Shown here in pieces: positions 55,623 through 64,000 of a stretch of 64,000 nucleotides of DNA. Numbering within the stretch: the stretch's first letter is position 1; every line of letters starts with the position of its first letter. The stretch is from Enterobacter pseudoroggenkampii (GTDB taxonomy: Bacteria; Pseudomonadota; Gammaproteobacteria; Enterobacterales; Enterobacteriaceae): positions 310,001 through 374,000 of the forward strand of contig NZ_JAPMLV010000001.1 of the NCBI RefSeq assembly GCF_026420145.1, written 5' to 3'. The notes below the pieces were generated by a model that saw nothing but the letters and a program-made list of their open reading frames with translations, ran no database searches and was not told where the DNA came from. Position numbers and translations under genes: made by a program.

Positions 55623-56425
55623 CCGGCTTTATCAATCACGAATTGGTTTCCGCAGTTACCCGGATGTGGCTGCGGGGCAAACGAGGTCGCAGAAAGCGGG
55701 TTGTTAATGGCGTTTGCCTTCAGCGAAATCTGCATCTCGGTGAGATACGCCGGATTGCCGTTGCAGGTCAGCTTGAACGCTTTGACGTTCTCGTTGCCCC
55801 AGCTTTTGGCCACGGCACTGTCAAAATCACTACGATTGACGGGTTTCCCGTAGTTATCGGCGAGGAATTTTCCGACCGCACTGTTTTTAACTTCCTGATT
55901 CATCCGCACCATCGTGCCGAAATAGGCATCCGGGTCAAAACCAAAGCAGACGCCATGTTTGGCGTATTCGTAGCGTTCCAGGCAGGAATTCCCGCCCGCG
56001 CCCGGCATCACGTCATTGAGCTTTGCGGCAGCGGAAAGCGACAGTCCGGTTTCGGCGGCATCGCATTTGCGGCTGGCCTTCACTTCCGGCATGTTCGGAA
56101 TGGGGCGTGTGGCGCAGCCAAAACGCATCCATCGACGGTCATCCACGCCGCGTGCGGCAATAGATTTCGGCAGGCCGGGCCATAACCCGTGAACGGTCAG
56201 AAAATCGGCTTTATTCTCGCGCTCTTTTTGCAGGCGACATTCGTCAGGTTCATTACGGTTGCGCTCAACCATGCTCTGACAAAACCCGGTTTGCCAGGAC
56301 AAAGCCAGCACATAGCGATCGAAATCGCCATACTGGGTTGCCTTCAGCGGTTCCGCCTGTGCGGAGAAGATACAGAGTGCAAGCGCCAGTGCGCCAGACG
56401 GGATGACGATATCCTTCCTGAACAT
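55616..56425 (-). CDS. rna: Ribonuclease I (RNase T2 family)
   Basis: Periplasmic endoribonuclease of 269 residues. Signal peptide about 1-24 (ending SAQA before EPLKATQYGDF). The two catalytic histidine blocks are LTVHGLWPGLP and YEYAKHGVCFGF; several cysteines for disulfides are kept. Degrades RNA to 2',3'-cyclic mononucleotides. In E. coli the cit genes separate it from dcuC; here dcuC is next. Confidence 0.95.
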   Translation of the reverse strand: MFRKDIVIPSGALALALCIFSAQAEPLKATQYGDFDRYVLALSWQTGFCQSMVERNRNEPDECRLQKERENKADFLTVHGLWPGLPKSIAARGVDDRRWMRFGCATRPIPNMPEVKASRKCDAAETGLSLSAAAKLNDVMPGAGGNSCLERYEYAKHGVCFGFDPDAYFGTMVRMNQEVKNSAVGKFLADNYGKPVNRSDFDSAVAKSWGNENVKAFKLTCNGNPAYLTEMQISLKANAINNPLSATSFAPQPHPGNCGNQFVIDKAGY

Positions 56426-56477
56426 ATGATTTCCTGATCGAATGAGCGTGATTAATTTCTGAGGGTTATTAAAGCAT

Positions 56478-56501
56478 AAAAAGCGCCCGCAGGCGCTTTT
56501 T
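56478..56501. terminator. Intrinsic terminator between dcuC and rna
   Basis: AAAAAGCGCC-CGCA-GGCGCTTTTT, symmetrical with A- and T-runs on both sides. On the minus strand it ends dcuC transcription before rna. Confidence 0.85.
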
Positions 56502-56519
56502 GGATATCCCTAATTTAGC

Positions 56520-57887
56520 TTAGGCCGCGCCGGGAACCAGCACTTCCGTGGTGATAATCACGATAATCAGGCCAACCATAACGGGCACTGAGGTGCGTTT
56601 TACCACTTCGAATGGTGAGATTTTCGCCATCCCGGCAACGGCGACCACCACACCTGATACCGGGGAGATGGTACGGCCCAGGTTTGACGCTTGCAGCATG
56701 GGTATGGAGAGATAGGCCGGGTTAATACCGGAGGAGTGAGCCAGTTTCGGGATCATCTCAACGAAAGCGTAGAAAGGCGCATTACCGGAACCCGTGGTCA
56801 TCGCCGCCAGCATGGTGAGCACCACCAGAACCAGCATCAGGATAATACTGGCCGATCCGAACGAGGTGGCGATAGAGATCAGGCTCTGGATAAAGCCGAT
56901 GGTGCTCAGACCCTGGGCAAAAACGCCCGCTGCCACCAGCAGCATCACCACGCCAGCGAAGGCATCCGCCATACCGCGATAGGCAACTTCCAGACCGGAG
57001 AACACCTTTTGCGTGTTAAAACCACGCACAAATTCCAGCACGGCAGCCAGCAGCATGCAGATAACCAGAATGGTGATGATGTGCAGCTGCGGACCCCATT
57101 TGCCGTCAAAAATCAGCACCCCGATAATCGGCGTGAAGGGCAGAATGGCATAAAACGCGGGAGCGGTGGTGGTGATTTCACTCACGTCCATCATTTCATG
57201 GCTGATGTTTTCTTTCTTATCGAGATAGCGCTGCCAGAAGAAATGCGCGATACCCATGCCGACAATGGCAACAATGGAGATCGGCAGCGTGGTTTTAAAG
57301 GCGAAGTCGATGAGCGACATCTCCGCTGCCTTTGCCGCCAGCACGACGTCGCCGGAGGTAGGGGAAAGAATAATCGCGGCCGGAGACGCGCAAATGGCTG
57401 CTGCCGCGCCGCGGCTGATACCGACGTTCACCATGACCGGGAACAGCGTGGCCATCAGCAGTACGCCAAGTCCGGTAGCCGACGAAACGGCCAGCGACAT
57501 CAGGCAGGCGAGGAAATAGGCGGCGACCATCAGCAGATACGGCGAGTTAATGTACTGCAGGGGTTTTGAGGCAAGTTTAACGACCATGTCGTTGGCGCCG
57601 ATGTGGGTCATGTAGGCCGCAAAACCACACAGCATCATGATCATCATGCCCAGATCGCCGCCGCGGCTCATGAGCAATATTTTAATGTATTCAACAATAT
57701 CTGTAGCGATGTAACCGGTGCTCGTGGCGCTGGCAGGTAACACCTGGTGCCCCATCAGTGCGCTGATAATCAACAGCGTTAAACCGCCAACAAATAATAC
57801 GCCCGTGGCCGAGTAGCCTTTAATGATGTAGCGCGCGACGCCGACAATGACGACGACTCCAATAAGGAGCTCGAATAACGTAAGCAT
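56520..57887 (-). CDS. dcuC: Anaerobic C4-dicarboxylate transporter DcuC
   Basis: A 455-residue inner-membrane carrier for succinate efflux and fumarate exchange under anaerobiosis. About twelve hydrophobic segments; landmarks are VGVARYIIKGYSATGVLFVGG, SPAAIILSPTSGDVVLAAKAAE and GSGNAPFYAFVEMIPKLAH with NLGRTISPVSGVVVAVAGM. The start at 57887 gives the family start MLTLFELLIG. An FNR-like site lies 90 bp upstream. Confidence 0.95.
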   Translation of the reverse strand: MLTLFELLIGVVVIVGVARYIIKGYSATGVLFVGGLTLLIISALMGHQVLPASATSTGYIATDIVEYIKILLMSRGGDLGMMIMMLCGFAAYMTHIGANDMVVKLASKPLQYINSPYLLMVAAYFLACLMSLAVSSATGLGVLLMATLFPVMVNVGISRGAAAAICASPAAIILSPTSGDVVLAAKAAEMSLIDFAFKTTLPISIVAIVGMGIAHFFWQRYLDKKENISHEMMDVSEITTTAPAFYAILPFTPIIGVLIFDGKWGPQLHIITILVICMLLAAVLEFVRGFNTQKVFSGLEVAYRGMADAFAGVVMLLVAAGVFAQGLSTIGFIQSLISIATSFGSASIILMLVLVVLTMLAAMTTGSGNAPFYAFVEMIPKLAHSSGINPAYLSIPMLQASNLGRTISPVSGVVVAVAGMAKISPFEVVKRTSVPVMVGLIIVIITTEVLVPGAA

Positions 57888-58322
57888 GATTTCCCCTGTA
57901 TCTCTGCTGCAGTGGAGCACAAAAAATCAATAAAAAAAGAAGGATGGAAATGTGCCGAATAATTGGCCTGTTCTTGCTGATTAAAATCAATAAACAGACG
58001 ACTAGAGAACAGAACAAGCGTGTTTTTGCCATGGCCCATACATTTATACCATGAGGGTCTTGACCATCAGAAATGGCGCAATGTGTCCCAATAATGATAA
58101 CAAATTGTTAATGTTTTGTATGGTTTTGCATGTCACTGATTACGAACGCTAAATGGCAAAAGTCACACCTCTTGTGGGCTTATTTGAGCATATCCCCCCA
58201 TTTCTTTAAGAATATTCCCGGAAAATGGCCGAATAATTAGGAATAACGCCGATGCCGTTAAGCCTTGATTCAACTATTTTATGGTAAACTTTGCCTCGAA
58301 TACTAAGAATGGTAATTGCATT
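57888..58322. other. dcuC-pagP divergent intergenic region
   Basis: About 435 bp, AT-rich, with the FNR-like site (57977-57990) for dcuC. The pagP promoter should lie in the right half; direct TGTTTT/GGTTTT repeats near 58112-58127 do not fit PhoP spacing exactly. No other gene seen. Confidence 0.5.
57977..57990 (-). promoter_or_regulatory. FNR box for dcuC
   Basis: On the minus strand TTGAT-TTTA-ATCAG, one mismatch from the FNR consensus TTGAT-N4-ATCAA, 90 bp before the dcuC start. E. coli dcuC is FNR-activated. Confidence 0.7.
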
Positions 58323-58898
58323 GTGATCGTACGTAATACATTTTTCTCTGTTTTGTTGTTTATTTTTGGGCAGTTAACGTTTTCTTCTGTTGCACAGGCA
58401 GAAGGCAACGCGACGGACAAAGGCTGGTTCTCCACCTTTACGGATAATGTTTCCCAGACCTGGACGGCTCCTGAACATTATGATCTCTATGTTCCGGCAA
58501 TAACGTGGCATGCGCGTTTTGCTTATGACAAAGAGAAAACCGATAAATACAACGAGCGTCCGTGGGGCGCGGGTTTTGGTCAGTCTCGCTGGGACGAAAA
58601 GGGAAACTGGCATGGCATCTATCTGATGGCCTTCAAAGACTCGTTTAATAAATGGGAGCCGATTGGGGGATATGGTTGGGAGAAAACCTGGCGTCCGCTA
58701 GCGGACGAGAACTTCCACGTCGGTTTGGGCTATACCGCCGGGGTCACTGCACGTGACAACTGGAACTACATCCCGATCCCGGTGCTGCTGCCTTTGGCCT
58801 CTATTGGCTATGGCCCCGCAACGTTCCAGATGACCTACATCCCGGGTACGTACAACAACGGAAACGTTTACTTCGCCTGGATGCGTTTTCAGTTTTAA
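58323..58898 (+). CDS. pagP: Lipid A palmitoyltransferase PagP
   Basis: Outer-membrane enzyme that moves palmitate from phospholipid to lipid A, protecting against antimicrobial peptides. The conserved barrel begins [17 protein letters not shown] (catalytic His) and has [12 protein letters not shown] (catalytic Asp-Ser) and the terminal FAWMRFQF. The N-terminal hydrophobic stretch before AQAEGN is the signal peptide. GTG 58323 gives 191 residues and a normal signal peptide; an ATG at 58281 would add 14 residues. Neither has a strong ribosome site. Confidence 0.92.
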   Translation: MIVRNTFFSVLLFIFGQLTFSSVAQAEGNATDKGWFSTFTDNVSQTWTAPEHYDLYVPAITWHARFAYDKEKTDKYNERPWGAGFGQSRWDEKGNWHGIYLMAFKDSFNKWEPIGGYGWEKTWRPLADENFHVGLGYTAGVTARDNWNYIPIPVLLPLASIGYGPATFQMTYIPGTYNNGNVYFAWMRFQF

Positions 58899-59045
58899 CT
58901 GACAAAACGTTACATTGCGGTGAAAAAACGCGCAGGCGTTGATTCATAAACGATAAAAATCTGCCAGTGAAAATTAACGCGACTTTAGTCACTTTTTATC
59001 AAAGATCCGCTGGACAAAAGGTCCCACAATTGATGTACTGGTAAC

Positions 59046-59070
59046 CGACACAGCATTTGTGTCGTTTTTT
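59046..59070 (+). terminator. Terminator-like hairpin in the cspE leader
   Basis: CGACACA-GCATT-TGTGTCG, seven perfect pairs followed by TTTTTT, only 18 bases before the cspE start codon. Either the 3' terminator of pagP or, if transcription of cspE begins upstream, an attenuator that the cold-shock protein could melt. Confidence 0.75.
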
Positions 59071-59088
59071 AATGTAAAGGTAATTTTG

Positions 59089-59298
59089 ATGTCTAAGATT
59101 AAAGGTAACGTTAAGTGGTTTAATGAGTCCAAAGGATTCGGTTTCATTACTCCTGAAGATGGCAGCAAAGACGTGTTCGTACACTTCTCTGCAATCCAGT
59201 CTAATGGTTTCAAAACTCTGGCTGAAGGTCAGCGTGTAGAGTTCGAAATCACTAACGGTGCCAAAGGCCCTTCTGCTGCTAACGTAATTGCTCTGTAA
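59089..59298 (+). CDS. cspE: Cold-shock-like RNA chaperone CspE
   Basis: A 69-residue OB-fold nucleic-acid chaperone and transcription antiterminator. RNP1 is KGFGFITP and RNP2 is VFVHFSAI; the start [12 protein letters not shown] and end AANVIAL are those of CspE. Constitutive in E. coli at 37 C. Codon use is typical of highly expressed genes. Confidence 0.96.
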   Translation: MSKIKGNVKWFNESKGFGFITPEDGSKDVFVHFSAIQSNGFKTLAEGQRVEFEITNGAKGPSAANVIAL

Positions 59299-59322
59299 TT
59301 CAGACGCGTCAGCAAGAATTTC

Positions 59323-59350
59323 AAAACCCGCTCCCTGAGCGGGTTTTTTT
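59323..59350 (+). terminator. Intrinsic terminator of cspE
   Basis: AAAACCCGCTC-CCT-GAGCGGGTTTT with seven T residues. Confidence 0.92.
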
Positions 59351-59359
59351 CGTTTTGAA

Positions 59360-59446
59360 TCAGCCAAGCAGATACATTTTCAGGAAGCTGGCAACGATCA
59401 GCACGCTCAACAACACCATGCCTGCGCTCATCAGACTCTGTTTCAT
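59360..59446 (-). CDS. Short single-span membrane peptide (28 residues)
   Basis: ATG 59446 to TGA 59360 encodes 28 residues: MKQSLMSAGMVLL then SVLIVASFLKMYLLG. It is basic at the N-terminus and otherwise one hydrophobic helix. GAGGGT lies 8 bases before the start, a good ribosome site. It lies between cspE and fluC on the minus strand, close behind the cspE terminator. I recognise no name for it. Confidence 0.6.
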   Translation of the reverse strand: MKQSLMSAGMVLLSVLIVASFLKMYLLG

Positions 59447-59517
59447 TCTGTCACCCTCGTTCAGTTCTGCATTCAGAGTGACAGAGAAAAATTAAGCCAA
59501 CATTAACGGTTCGACGG

Positions 59518-59901
59518 TTAATGCGTGCTTGCGGAGGAAAAGAGCCAAAATGCGATCCCCGTCATCGCAAACGAGCCGAGCATGTTAATCGCGATGTTCG
59601 CCAGTGCCCAGCCGATACGGCCTTCCTGAAAGAGAAACACGACTTCTGCGGAGAACGTCGAGAAGGTGGTTAACCCGCCGCAGAAACCCGTCGTAATCAG
59701 GACCTTCCACATCGGGTCGATGTGCGTCATTCGGTTAAACCAGGCCAGACCCATGCCAATGATAAAGGCACCAATCAGGTTAGCGGCCAGTGTCCCCATA
59801 GGAATCGCCTGATGCAGAGGATTAAACCGCATACTCAGAAACCATCGCGCAACGCTACCCGTTCCCCCACCAATAAAAACGGCTAAAAGTAGTTGTAACA
59901 C
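59518..59901 (-). CDS. fluC: Fluoride-specific ion channel FluC (CrcB)
   Basis: A 127-residue four-helix dual-topology channel that exports fluoride. Conserved blocks are [30 protein letters not shown] with the pore Asn, and [16 protein letters not shown] with the Phe-box and Na-binding region. Confidence 0.95.
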   Translation of the reverse strand: MLQLLLAVFIGGGTGSVARWFLSMRFNPLHQAIPMGTLAANLIGAFIIGMGLAWFNRMTHIDPMWKVLITTGFCGGLTTFSTFSAEVVFLFQEGRIGWALANIAINMLGSFAMTGIAFWLFSSASTH

Positions 59902-59968
59902 GCTAAATACCTGCTATTTGATGTGTAAGAGAAGCGAGTTTAACGCCGTTTATGATGAGGGGACAAAT

Positions 59969-60757
59969 ATGTATGTTGCGGTAGGGCAATTTGCGGTCAC
60001 GCCTGACTGGCAGGCGAACGCGATAACATGCGTCAACCTGATGATGCAGGCCCGGCAGAAAGGCGCGTCGCTGCTGGTTCTCCCTGAAGCGCTGCTGGCC
60101 AGGGATGATAATGATCCGGATTTATCGGTGAAGTCCGCGCAGTCGCTGGACGGCGAATTCTTGCAGCAACTGCTCGCCCAGAGCGTGGGCAATACGATGA
60201 CGACGATCTTAACGATCCATGTCCCCTCAACGCCGGGTCGCGCAGTCAATACGCTTGTGGCTATCCGTGGCGGGGCCATTGTCGCACGCTACGCCAAGCT
60301 GCATCTCTATGATGCGTTCAGCATTCAGGAGTCGCGGCGCGTTGACCCCGGAGACAGTATCCCACCGCTTCTGGAGATTGACGGATTTAAGATCGGGTTG
60401 ATGACCTGCTATGACCTGCGTTTTCCCGAGCTGGCGCTCCATCTGGCGCTGCAGGGTGCGGACGTACTGGTACTCCCTGCCGCGTGGGTTCGCGGGCAGT
60501 TAAAAGAGCACCACTGGGCAACGCTGCTTGCGGCGCGTGCGCTGGATACAACCTGCTATGTGGTTGCCGCAGGGGAATGTGGCACGAAAAACATCGGGCA
60601 AAGCAGGGTGGTCGATCCGCTGGGGGTGACGATCGCCGCCGCCGCTGAAGCCCCGCATTTGCTGGTGGCGGAGCTAAACTTAGAGAGAATTACGCTTGCA
60701 CGTCAGCAACTACCTGTTCTTCGCAATCGTCGGTTTGCGCCACCGCAATTATTGTGA
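59969..60757 (+). CDS. ybeM: Nitrilase-family amidohydrolase YbeM
   Basis: A 262-residue carbon-nitrogen hydrolase of the Nit1/deaminated-glutathione amidase group. The catalytic triad is Glu in VLPEALLA, Lys in [12 protein letters not shown] and Cys in [11 protein letters not shown]. It would hydrolyse the deaminated form of glutathione, a repair function. Start 59969 has GAGGGGA upstream and the family opening [14 protein letters not shown]. The frame is intact, whereas the K-12 gene is a pseudogene as I recall. Confidence 0.9.
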   Translation: MYVAVGQFAVTPDWQANAITCVNLMMQARQKGASLLVLPEALLARDDNDPDLSVKSAQSLDGEFLQQLLAQSVGNTMTTILTIHVPSTPGRAVNTLVAIRGGAIVARYAKLHLYDAFSIQESRRVDPGDSIPPLLEIDGFKIGLMTCYDLRFPELALHLALQGADVLVLPAAWVRGQLKEHHWATLLAARALDTTCYVVAAGECGTKNIGQSRVVDPLGVTIAAAAEAPHLLVAELNLERITLARQQLPVLRNRRFAPPQLL

Positions 60758-60882
60758 TGTTTTTTTCAACAATGCTTGATTCACCTTGTTACAGATTGCT
60801 ATTGTGTGCACGCGCTAAATGACCGTTAATACAATCAGGTTTTGGCGCTGAATGCAGCCTGTTTTAAGTAAAGAAGGTATCT

Positions 60883-61086
60883 ATGGGTGAGATTAGTATT
60901 ACCAAACTGCTGGTGGTTGCCGCACTGGTCGTCCTGCTGTTTGGTACCAAGAAGTTACGCACGCTGGGTGGTGACCTGGGGGCTGCCATCAAAGGCTTTA
61001 AGAAAGCGATGAACGACGATGATGCAGCGGCGAAGAAAAGCGCCGAGGATGACGTCCCGGCAGACAAGCTTTCTCATAAAGAATGA
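60883..61086 (+). CDS. tatE: Twin-arginine translocase subunit TatE
   Basis: A 67-residue TatA-family protein: short N-terminal membrane helix ([18 protein letters not shown]), hinge [22 protein letters not shown] amphipathic helix and charged tail. Supports export of folded proteins with TatBC encoded elsewhere. Confidence 0.95.
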   Translation: MGEISITKLLVVAALVVLLFGTKKLRTLGGDLGAAIKGFKKAMNDDDAAAKKSAEDDVPADKLSHKE

Positions 61087-61107
61087 CAGCAGCGCCTGAG
61101 GGCTTGC

Positions 61108-61142
61108 GAAAAAAAAACCGGCTCATGAGGCCGGTTTTTTTG
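61108..61142. terminator. Intrinsic terminator after tatE
   Basis: A-run, CCGG-CTCATGAG-GCCGG stem and a seven-T run between convergent tatE and lipA; suited to both directions. Confidence 0.85.
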
Positions 61143-61168
61143 TATTACTGTAAAAGAATATTACAGCA

Positions 61169-62134
61169 TTATTTAACTTCTTCGCCTTTTGCCTGCATAT
61201 CGGCGTGGTATGAGGAGCGAACGAACGGGCCGCAGGCTGCGTGGGTGAAGCCCATCGCCATCGCTTCGGCTTTCATTTCATCGAACTCATCCGGGCTAAC
61301 GTAGCGCTGTACCGGCAGGTGGTGACGGCTTGGCTGCAGATACTGCCCCAGGGTCAACATGGTCACACCGTGGCGGCGAAGATCGCGCATCACCTCAATG
61401 ATTTCCTCATTGGTTTCACCCAGCCCCACCATCAGACCAGACTTGGTCGGAATATGCGGATGCGCTTCTTTGAAACGCTCCAGCAGTTTCAGAGACCAGT
61501 TATAGTCAGCACCCGGGCGGACCTGACGGTAGAGACGCGGCACGTTCTCCAGGTTGTGGTTAAACACATCTGGCGGCGTTGCTGTCAGGATATCCAGCGC
61601 GCGGTCCATACGGCCACGGAAGTCAGGCACCAGCGTCTCGATTTTGATGTTAGGGCTTTTCTCGCGAATGGCCGTAATACAGTCGGCGAAGTGCTGAGCA
61701 CCACCGTCACGCAGATCGTCACGGTCAACGGAGGTGATAACCACATAGCGCAGCGCCATGTCAGCAATGGTCTGCGCCAGTTTCTGGGGTTCGTTAGCAT
61801 CAGGTGCAACCGGACGGCCATGAGCAACATCGCAGAACGGGCAGCGGCGGGTACAGATAGCACCCAGAATCATAAACGTCGCGGTACCGTGATTGAAACA
61901 TTCAGCAAGGTTCGGACAAGAGGCTTCTTCACATACGGAGTGAAGGCCATTCTTGCGCATCGCCGCTTTGATCCCCTGGATACGCGAAGAGTCGGCCGGA
62001 AGTTTGATTTTCATCCATTCCGGTTTTCTTAACAGCGCCTCGCGCTCTGTAGCCACGTTTTTAACCGGGATAAGGGCCATTTTATCGGCATCGCGGTATT
62101 TAACACCGCGTTCCATCACAATGGGTTTACTCAT
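61169..62134 (-). CDS. lipA: Lipoyl synthase LipA
   Basis: Radical SAM enzyme (321 residues) that inserts two sulfurs into octanoyl groups on lipoyl domains. The auxiliary 4Fe-4S cluster cysteines are Cys68, Cys73 and Cys79 ([13 protein letters not shown]); the radical SAM cluster is Cys94, Cys98 and Cys101 (CTRRCPFC). The C-terminal RSSYHAD serine motif is present. Works after LipB, encoded upstream on the same strand beyond ybeF. Confidence 0.97.
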   Translation of the reverse strand: MSKPIVMERGVKYRDADKMALIPVKNVATEREALLRKPEWMKIKLPADSSRIQGIKAAMRKNGLHSVCEEASCPNLAECFNHGTATFMILGAICTRRCPFCDVAHGRPVAPDANEPQKLAQTIADMALRYVVITSVDRDDLRDGGAQHFADCITAIREKSPNIKIETLVPDFRGRMDRALDILTATPPDVFNHNLENVPRLYRQVRPGADYNWSLKLLERFKEAHPHIPTKSGLMVGLGETNEEIIEVMRDLRRHGVTMLTLGQYLQPSRHHLPVQRYVSPDEFDEMKAEAMAMGFTHAACGPFVRSSYHADMQAKGEEVK

Positions 62135-62341
62135 AGCGTGCGTGTTCCAGTTGCGAATATCGAAGGAAAGCGTTTCAATTCAAGGGAATGTTGTATTTAT
62201 CAACTATTTTTGAACGAACGACAGGCAGTATATCATTGAAACGGTCGTTAAAGCAGCCTGCCAGATCGCCAATTTGTAAAATAGTTGTTGTTTTGTGCCT
62301 TTCGCCCTGCCTGTTGCAGGGGCTTGTGCTGGCTAAACCTG

Positions 62342-63295
62342 TCAGAAGGCCTGACGGATAATGCGGATGACGTTTTCCAGGACTGGGTCGCGTAAACTCA
62401 GCTTGTTGTAATGCAGTGAAATCTCGATTGATTCCGCATTAAGCTGACTGAGTGGAATGCTCTCCAGCGGCCAGCATTTTTGTAGCAGGCTGTACAGGCG
62501 TGATGGCATAACGCACAGCATATCGCTGCTGCCAATCAGCGATGCGGTGGTAAACATATTGTAACTGCTGAAGCTGATCTGACGTTCCGGGAAAATTTCA
62601 TCAATACGCTGACGAAGGGCGTGGTTAGACTGCCCTTCGGTCATGAAAGACGAGTGGTCGTAGTTGCGCAGGTTTTCGATGGTCAGCGGTTCGCTGAGAA
62701 CCGGATGCTGCTGCCGGCAAACCAGCACCAGGTTATCCGAATAGAGCACATTTTGACCCAGCGCTCTGGCACTGAAGCTGCCGCTTTCAATAATCAGGTC
62801 CGTCTGGAACTGGGCAAGCTGAATGTCAGGTTCATTGAGCGGCACATTACGAAGCAGGAGCTGCGGAGCATGCTCTTTCACGGCCTGGAAGATCGCCGGC
62901 ATCACCAGCACACCCACAGAAGGGGAGCAGCCGATGGTGATGGTTCTCTGCTTATCATAGCTCCCGGTTAAATCCAGTGCGCCCAGAATCGACTCCAGCC
63001 CCTGGCTGATGTACTCGTGGAGATGCGTGGCGTAAGCCGTCGGCGTTACCCCCTGGCCCTTACGAATAAATAACGGGTCAGGAAATATAGCGCGTAGCTT
63101 TTGGATTGACTGACTTATTGCTGATGGCGTGAGATTAAGAATTTTCGCAGCGTTAACGATACCTTTATGGACATATACTGCCTCAAAAATAGTCAGTAAA
63201 TTGAGATCAATATTACGTAAAGTCCGAAAAATTTGCGGCTTGTCTTCGCCACCAGGTTCATTCAGTCGTTTGGCTGGTAAATTATTATACTCCAC
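62342..63295 (-). CDS. ybeF: LysR-family regulator YbeF
   Basis: A 317-residue LysR-type regulator, the same length as E. coli YbeF. HTH region IDLNLLTIFEAVYVHKGIVNAAKILNLTPSAISQSIQKL, then the effector domain. Lies between lipB and lipA on the same strand with gaps of 291 and 207 bp, so all are probably separately promoted. Its targets are unknown to me; the DNA-binding part resembles CitR at 48362. Confidence 0.92.
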   Translation of the reverse strand: MEYNNLPAKRLNEPGGEDKPQIFRTLRNIDLNLLTIFEAVYVHKGIVNAAKILNLTPSAISQSIQKLRAIFPDPLFIRKGQGVTPTAYATHLHEYISQGLESILGALDLTGSYDKQRTITIGCSPSVGVLVMPAIFQAVKEHAPQLLLRNVPLNEPDIQLAQFQTDLIIESGSFSARALGQNVLYSDNLVLVCRQQHPVLSEPLTIENLRNYDHSSFMTEGQSNHALRQRIDEIFPERQISFSSYNMFTTASLIGSSDMLCVMPSRLYSLLQKCWPLESIPLSQLNAESIEISLHYNKLSLRDPVLENVIRIIRQAF

Positions 63296-63586
63296 GCTTT
63301 CACCCCGTATACATTCACAATATGAATGATAGTTGAATTTATTTATTATGCTTGTAGAGATTCGTAAAGTGTTGGTTTTGTATCACTTGTTTATCAAAAG
63401 CAAACAGTTGTGTGATAATTGCTCACGTTACTTATGCCGTGTTTGCCGAGCTTTCTGGAGGCTAAATAATATGTAGCGGTAATATTCGGGCGCTTCGAAA
63501 ATATAGAATCTGTGGATTATTGTAAAGTGCAAAAGCGGTAAATAAACAGTGGCCCGTCAAATTATCGAGCCATGTTGTACGATATA
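63296..63586. other. Intergenic region between ybeF and lipB
   Basis: AT-rich; presumably holds the ybeF promoter. I see no gene or clear terminator. Confidence 0.4.
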
Positions 63587-64000
63587 TTAAGCAGGGATAT
63601 ATTCGTGTGGGGGATTGTTAAGTAGCGCTAACACGTTCTTCAAAAGCACGGGACGAATATGTTCGGGCGTAGCGGCTTCTACCCACTGGCGCATTTGCGT
63701 CATTTCCATGCCGGCGTAGCCGCAGGGGTTTATGCGCTGGAACGGCGCGAGATCCATATTAATATTCAATGCCAGGCCATGGAATGAGCAGCCTTTTCGA
63801 ATACGCAGCCCCAGGGAGCAGATCTTCATTTCCCCAACGTAAACGCCCGGCGCATCGGCACGCGGATGCGCGTCAATACCATATTCCGCCAGCGTGTTGA
63901 CGACGGTTTGTTCCAGTAAAGTGACCAGTTCACGCACGCCCAGCTTTCTGCGCTTCAGATTGAGCAGGACGTACATCACCTGCTGCCCGGGCCCATGGTA
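63587..64000 (-). CDS. lipB: Octanoyltransferase LipB (3' part, runs off the window)
   Basis: The C-terminal 137 residues of LipB, which transfers octanoate from acyl carrier protein to lipoyl domains. The frame is open to the window edge and reads YHGPGQQ at 64000, the conserved motif before [13 protein letters not shown]. The catalytic Cys lies in [13 protein letters not shown] and the substrate-site Lys-equivalent region is [26 protein letters not shown] follows. The start is beyond the window. Confidence 0.96.
   Translation of the reverse strand, partial: YHGPGQQVMYVLLNLKRRKLGVRELVTLLEQTVVNTLAEYGIDAHPRADAPGVYVGEMKICSLGLRIRKGCSFHGLALNINMDLAPFQRINPCGYAGMEMTQMRQWVEAATPEHIRPVLLKNVLALLNNPPHEYIPA

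Noticed and set aside
58112..58128. PhoP box upstream of pagP
   Set aside because: TGTTTT and GGTTTT repeats are spaced 10 bp apart instead of 11 and do not match the GTTTA halves well.
62304..62323. Terminator between ybeF and lipA
   Set aside because: CCCTGC/GCAGGG hairpin lacks a T-run in the ybeF direction; too weak to call.

Overview
The window is chromosomal DNA of a gamma-proteobacterium of the order Enterobacterales, most like Enterobacter or a close relative. The E. coli/Klebsiella core order entD-fepA/fes-entF/fepDGC/entS/fepB/entCEBAH-cstA ... ahpCF-uspG-ybdR-rnk-rna-dcuC-pagP-cspE-fluC-ybeM-tatE-lipA-ybeF-lipB is kept. A Klebsiella/Enterobacter-type methionine salvage cluster (mtnK, mtnA, mtnDCB, mtnE) sits where E. 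coli has only ybdL. Genus is inferred from gene order and protein similarity recalled from memory; no search was run.

Layout. (1) 80-1888: fasciclin-domain secreted protein, ECF sigma factor and membrane anti-sigma factor, apparently one operon with an ECF-type promoter. (2) 2039-7952: betIBA and divergent betT, choline uptake and oxidation to glycine betaine. (3) 7999-10104: an AT-rich secreted S9 oligopeptidase flanked by about 320 bp of AT-rich non-coding DNA, probably acquired. (4) 10427-29204: the complete enterobactin locus: synthesis (entCEBA, entD, entF, ybdZ, entH), export (entS), outer-membrane receptor (fepA), periplasmic binding and ABC import (fepB, fepDGC) and hydrolysis (fes). 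Fur-box-like sites lie in the three divergent promoters. fepE is absent. (5) 29354-34468: cstA-ybdD, an inserted RelE/HigB-type toxin-antitoxin pair, an SDR oxidoreductase and hcxA. (6) 34628-39536: an Rbs-like sugar ABC transporter plus an LVIVD beta-propeller protein of unknown function. (7) 39626-46370: methionine salvage genes with tandem MetJ boxes in both divergent promoters, interrupted by an SRPBCC protein and a divergent pair of small HTH regulators. (8) 46371-49261: ybdM, ybdN and the LysR regulator citR/ybdO. (9) 49262-49883: a long gene-free stretch holding a strong candidate small RNA with an intrinsic terminator. (10) 49884-64000: ahpCF, uspG, ybdR, rnk, a flavin reductase, rna, dcuC, pagP, cspE, fluC, ybeM, tatE, lipA, ybeF and the 3' part of lipB, plus two short membrane-peptide genes. 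dsbG and the citrate-fermentation genes found here in E. coli are missing.

How the genes work together. Regions 2 and 4 are self-contained pathways. Regions 5 to 8 are rich in sulfur and methionine functions; the Rbs-like transporter next to mtnK/mtnA and the 2-oxo-acid reductase hcxA is a plausible methylthioribose uptake and keto-acid disposal module, but this is inference. Many intergenic gaps contain one of two palindromic repeat families (a CCCTCTCCC/GGGAGAGGG type and a classic REP/BIME type), several of them between convergent genes.
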